Made by a program: the position numbers and the translations under genes. A DNA stretch of 64,000 nucleotides from Parapristionchus giblindavisi (taxonomy: Eukaryota; Nematoda; Chromadorea; Rhabditida; Diplogasteridae): NCBI GenBank assembly GCA_943737045.1, contig CALSFV010000133.1, positions 85,268 to 149,267 on the forward strand. Direction: 5' to 3'. Position 1 is the stretch's first letter. Every line of letters starts with the position of its first letter. Below, one piece after another: positions 60,484 through 64,000 of the stretch. The notes below the pieces were generated by a model. That model did no database searches. It was not told the origin of the DNA and saw nothing but the letters and a program-made list of their open reading frames with translations.

Positions 60484-60494
60484 GTTCTTTGCAG
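60484..60494 (+). promoter_or_regulatory. possible spliced-leader acceptor
   Basis: GTTCTTTGCAG, a good 3' splice site, lies 14 bases before the ATG of the zinc-finger gene with no upstream exon visible. This is the usual arrangement for SL trans-splicing in nematodes. Confidence 0.55.
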
Positions 60495-60508
60495 CTGTAT
60501 TCTCTACA

Positions 60509-63500
60509 ATGCCTGCATGTACCGAACCGTACTGTAACTACAGCATCGGGCGTCGAACGTATTTCTACCAGCATTTACGAAGAGTTCACAAGTATCCCGA
60601 AGATATGATTGCCGATTTCAAGTTCGAGGATGAAGTAGCGGACCGTATTGCGCGTGAGAAAAGAGAAGAAGGTTTTCAATTCAAGTGCGAATCTTGCGAT
60701 CAGAAATTTCAGTTTAAACAGCGGCTTACTAAGCATATGTCAAGGAAACACCCTGAAACGGTTGGTTATTTCCTAGTACACACTTCTCTAACATCCTAAA
60801 TGTTTCAACCAGAATATTCATATTTGCCACCGCAGAGGAGAGTTCATTTTAGCTATTTTATGCGACTCGATATTATTATCATGCCGATACATTATTTAAA
60901 GGGAGAGTGACCTCACTCAACGGCCTCTTCATTGTGCGCACTATTTCTTCGTTCTCTGACAATTAGAGAGCGTAGAGTGTTGAAGAGACCGTTGACAAAG
61001 TTGTCAGCCCCTTTTATTTACGACGCTCGTCTAGAATTATTTGTTCTATTAACACTGAGAATAATCAGACGCATTTGTGAGTTCATTATTTTATCGTTCC
61101 GCTTTTTTCAGTACAATCCTACCCGAAGTGGTCGAGTTACGTGCGCGGCTGACGATTGCACTTTCATCGGTAAAAAAATAGAGGAACTCAGCCAACATTA
61201 TAGTGAGGCACACTCAACTCCCGATACTCCTTATGCGATTGAACAGGCGTCGTTCGTGAACAAGGAAGAATTCATGGTAAATGTTATTGCCTTAATATTT
61301 GCCAGGTTGATTCCAGTGGAACACTTACTGTTTTCTATCATGCAAATACAATGGAAAAGTTAAAAATACAAGTAAAATCTATATTGAACAACTGTCGGAA
61401 TCATACAATATTAAGCATCATTTAGAAAAAAAAACCAAATTCACGCTTAATGCTCTAATAACCATTCATTTCAGACGTGGAAAGCGGAATTTGAGGCGCA
61501 AACAGTGGCTGAATTCTCGTCCGAGTGCACCCAACGATATAATCAGGATACAATCAAGTAATCATATTTAAATATTTAATTAGCCCTCAAAATTCTCGTG
61601 CTTTCTCAAATGAGCTAATCTGCTATCGATAGGAATTGGTCAGATGGACGTCTCATTCACATTATATCATATAAAAATGAACACATCTCAGGCACTACTG
61701 GTGTCGCCGAGGAAATACTCGTCGAGGTAGGAATAAACCAGGTCAGAAGTTCTACAGGGAATCAGTCAGACTACAATCGCACTGCAGTGCATTCATTAAA
61801 GTTAGTTTGTGATTGATTTATTGATTTAATTGATGAGATATGTCGCGAACAGAAAAAAAAAACATATTTCACATGATTCAATGGAATATGTAATATAAGT
61901 GATTGATGTATTGAAAATAATCTTACTCTTTGTCGTTTCGGGATAAAAATCAGGGAATGTACCGTAAAGTGTAGACAAATTGCATTTGCGTAAGGATCAT
62001 TTATGTAAATTTTGCTCGTCTCAATGGGTGAATTAAAGAGAACAGTGTAATTAGGAGCTATTTTTCGGACTTGGATTCCTACAGTATTCATACAGTATAC
62101 CTACAGTACTCTTTGTAGGCCGGATTCTTGGTGGATGGTCGAGTGACGATTCGGTACTGTCGTGATCACATCGGCCACGATCGAAGACCCATTCCGAAGG
62201 GGAAAACGATCATCATCGAGAATATCTGATGTTGTTCCTAAAAGGAATCAATCGAGAAAGGTACGGTAGATGTCGTTAAAGAACCGATCAACAATTGTAT
62301 GTCAGGACTATGCCGCCAAAACCAAATTTTTGATGGCGTTTTTTTCTTCAAATTATTACCACCCACGTACTTTATTACTGACTGATCTGTGTTCACGTTT
62401 TTTCCACAGCAGTTTTTCTCAACCTATATTTATTTAATTCGTTTTTTCTTTGAAAAGTTTATAATTCAAAATTTTCAAAATATTTCTGGCTTTTGAATAG
62501 GTTACATAGGGCTCTCTCCCTTTAATATTAGGTTGAGCAGAAAGTCGAGCTCGATTTTACATGCAGTCGACCGATTTTGCAATAATTGATTATAAATTGT
62601 TGTTTTCGATTGAAATTGTGTGTACTGTATCCTTACTTTGGATACACTTCCCTGTTCAGCCTAATATATTGCAGCCATGCAATCAATCTCTTTTTTCATA
62701 GACATACGAAATACCATAGGGCACATTATTAGCTAACCTATTTATAAAAAAAACATTTAAAGTGCGTTCAATCCTATACTTGTAGATCTATTAATATAAT
62801 TAATTTACTTGTTTAGACGAATGGTTCATCAAGAGAGGATACTCCAATAGATGATGACGATGTAGAAGATGACGTCATCGACGATGTAGATGTCACCAAT
62901 GAAGACTACACGAATGGTGGTGGTAGTGCTTCTTCGGATATTGGATACGATGAGGAGGTCGAAGGAGAGATGGACTTGGCCAATATGGTCAGTAGACAAC
63001 GTAATCGGCTATTTATACTTCTTTATTAATAATAATAATAATGATAATAATAATAATAATTTCAGTTAATGGGGGAGACCCGTCTTCGTCTTCTACACGT
63101 TCAACACCATCCGAATGCTCGAGAAGAACTCTCTCGATTCAATGACATGCTGCAAGCGGCCATTAACCAGCTCCATCCTGCGACTGGCCAGCCACAAACC
63201 CATCAGCTAAGCACGTCTGGCAGGCCAGTGGCCACTACGTCGTTTGTCGACCATTCCTCATCATCGAAGGAGGTCTCGTCGATACCAAAGCAGCCCGTGT
63301 TACATAAGATGACCACGGTATGTATCTTCGTATGTACATTAGCTGCTTTAAAAATGTTCGACTAACTTAAGAATTTTTAAAAATCGATTAATCAAACCTA
63401 CCTTGCTTCAGCGATCACAGTGGCGATGAAGTAATTAAAATTTGATTAATTGGCTGAACGATTGATTTGTCAATTTGATTTCAGAAGAACGACGTCGTAG

Positions 63501-63553
63501 AATACGCAGAAGACGAGGGATACTACACATCGCCTAAGCGTAGACGAACATAG
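60509..63553 (+). CDS. C2H2 zinc-finger protein, 361 residues
   Basis: Seven exons: 60,509-60,760; 61,112-61,276; 61,475-61,557; 61,633-61,726; 62,817-62,987; 63,066-63,317; 63,485-63,553. They total 1,086 nt, in frame at every junction, with TTTCAG or TAG acceptors. Three C2H2 fingers are visible. Residues 4-27 (CTEPYCNYSIGRRTYFYQHL, then H) and residues about 94-117 (CAADDCTFIGKKIEELSQHY, then H) have C-x4-C-x12-H-x4-H spacing. Residues 60-81 (CESCDQKFQFKQRLTKHMSR, then H) have C-x2-C-x12-H-x4-H. A central acidic stretch follows (IDDDDVEDDVIDDVDV), then a Ser/His/Gln-rich tail, and the basic end YYTSPKRRRT looks like a nuclear localisation signal. A DNA-binding nuclear role is inferred; no orthologue is recognised. 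The 1,090-bp intron 4 and the other introns hold no satellite. Confidence 0.88.
60935..61035. mobile_element. short palindrome in intron 1 of zinc-finger gene
   Basis: CTCAACGGCCTCTTCA (about 60,916-60,931) opposes TGAAGAGACCGTTGAC (about 60,982-60,997) around GTTCTCTGACAATTAGAGAGCG. It may be a hairpin MITE related to those at 17.9, 22.9 and 24.4 kb, which share the CTCTGACAAT string. Confidence 0.5.
63028..63062. repeat. (AAT)n microsatellite
   Basis: AATAATAATAATGATAATAA in the short intron just before exon 6 of the zinc-finger gene. Confidence 0.95.
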
Positions 63554-63839
63554 TCGCGTCTCACCACGACATCCCTGAGGGTATACTGTAGACGATTGAT
63601 TCCATCGATTTGCGTATTGTAGCCTAGCATTGTGTATGTCTTTCCCCATGAACAAACGGGTTGTCATCGATTTATCGATTGAATGTTAGTTCATTCGCCG
63701 AATCTCGTCATATTGTTACGTGTTAGATGATCATAATTCCTTTTCTTCTGTTCGATAAAGCTAATTCCATTTACACCTGTCTCCGAAGTTTGTCATCACT
63801 GGGTTTACTAGCCCTGATTCGTTTCGTATCTTTGTAGTT

Positions 63840-63900
63840 TGATCTATTACCTCTAGTTTGATCTTTGACCTGAAACTCTGTAGTTTGATCTTTGATCAGA
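63840..63900. repeat. GATCAAA-type motif cluster upstream of the last gene
   Basis: TTTGATCTTTGATC-like copies with GTAGTTTGATC spacers lie immediately upstream of the ATG at 63,913. These resemble the motif clusters in the laminin introns. Confidence 0.8.
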
Positions 63901-63912
63901 TTTGAATACAGT

Positions 63913-63990
63913 ATGGATCTTCTGGAGGAGCGAGTAGAGGCAATGGAGCGGGCGCTTGGTCTCGATGAACATCCGAATGCACGACCCAAG
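63913..63990 (+). CDS. first exon of a gene running off the window
   Basis: ATG starts a 26-residue open exon beginning MDLLEERVEAMERALGL, ending PNARPK at a GTACCGTG donor. ACAG lies one base before the ATG, so trans-splicing is possible. The short heptad-like N-terminus resembles small coiled-coil proteins such as dynactin subunit 3, but this is too little to assign. Confidence 0.5.
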
Positions 63991-64000
63991 GTACCGTGTG

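Overview
This window looks like repeat-rich nuclear DNA from a nematode. The evidence is small exons with TTTCAG|exon and exon|GTAAG or GTATG borders, a Tc1-family transposon with TA duplications, TACNGTA motifs throughout the introns, and a possible spliced-leader acceptor just upstream of the zinc-finger gene ATG. The genus cannot be fixed from sequence alone. No bacterial genes, rRNA or CRISPR array were seen.

Layout. 1-13,494: a 227-bp satellite that carries four copies of one 216-bp MITE, a TTAA-flanked element with a tRNA-like core, and a Tc1-type fold-back element. 14.6-24.2 kb (minus strand): a broken laminin alpha-chain gene, permuted in domain order. 24.5-26.3 kb (minus): probable fragments of a UBR5/hyd-type HECT E3 gene. 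27.4-29.6 kb (plus): the 3' end of an unrecognised gene. 30-43 kb: mostly simple and tandem repeats, including a 1.8-kb minisatellite and a tandem array of exon-like units. 43.7-48.4 kb (minus): two decayed partial copies of glycogen phosphorylase, in one of which a pair of exons has been amplified to eight tandem copies. 50.9-56.9 kb (minus): a complete 16-exon gene for a 491-residue protein, unrecognised, with a 1.7-kb 22-bp satellite in one intron. 57.8-58.6 kb: a 25-bp satellite. 59.5-60.05 kb (minus): the 3' end of a WBP11-like gene with an in-frame stop. 60.5-63.55 kb (plus): a complete seven-exon C2H2 zinc-finger gene. 63.9 kb to the end: the first exon of another gene.

Main conclusion. 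Two multi-exon genes are open across every splice junction, so the base sequence appears reliable. Even so, laminin, glycogen phosphorylase and WBP11-like sequences in the same window carry stops, frameshifts, missing exons or lost splice sites. The window therefore reads as a degenerating, repeat-expanding stretch of chromosome in which partial copies of housekeeping genes decay beside a few working genes. The most unusual items are the exon-pair array of glycogen phosphorylase, the permuted laminin pseudogene, a Harbinger-like MITE whose paralogous empty site lies 2.3 kb away, and the tRNA-containing TTAA element.
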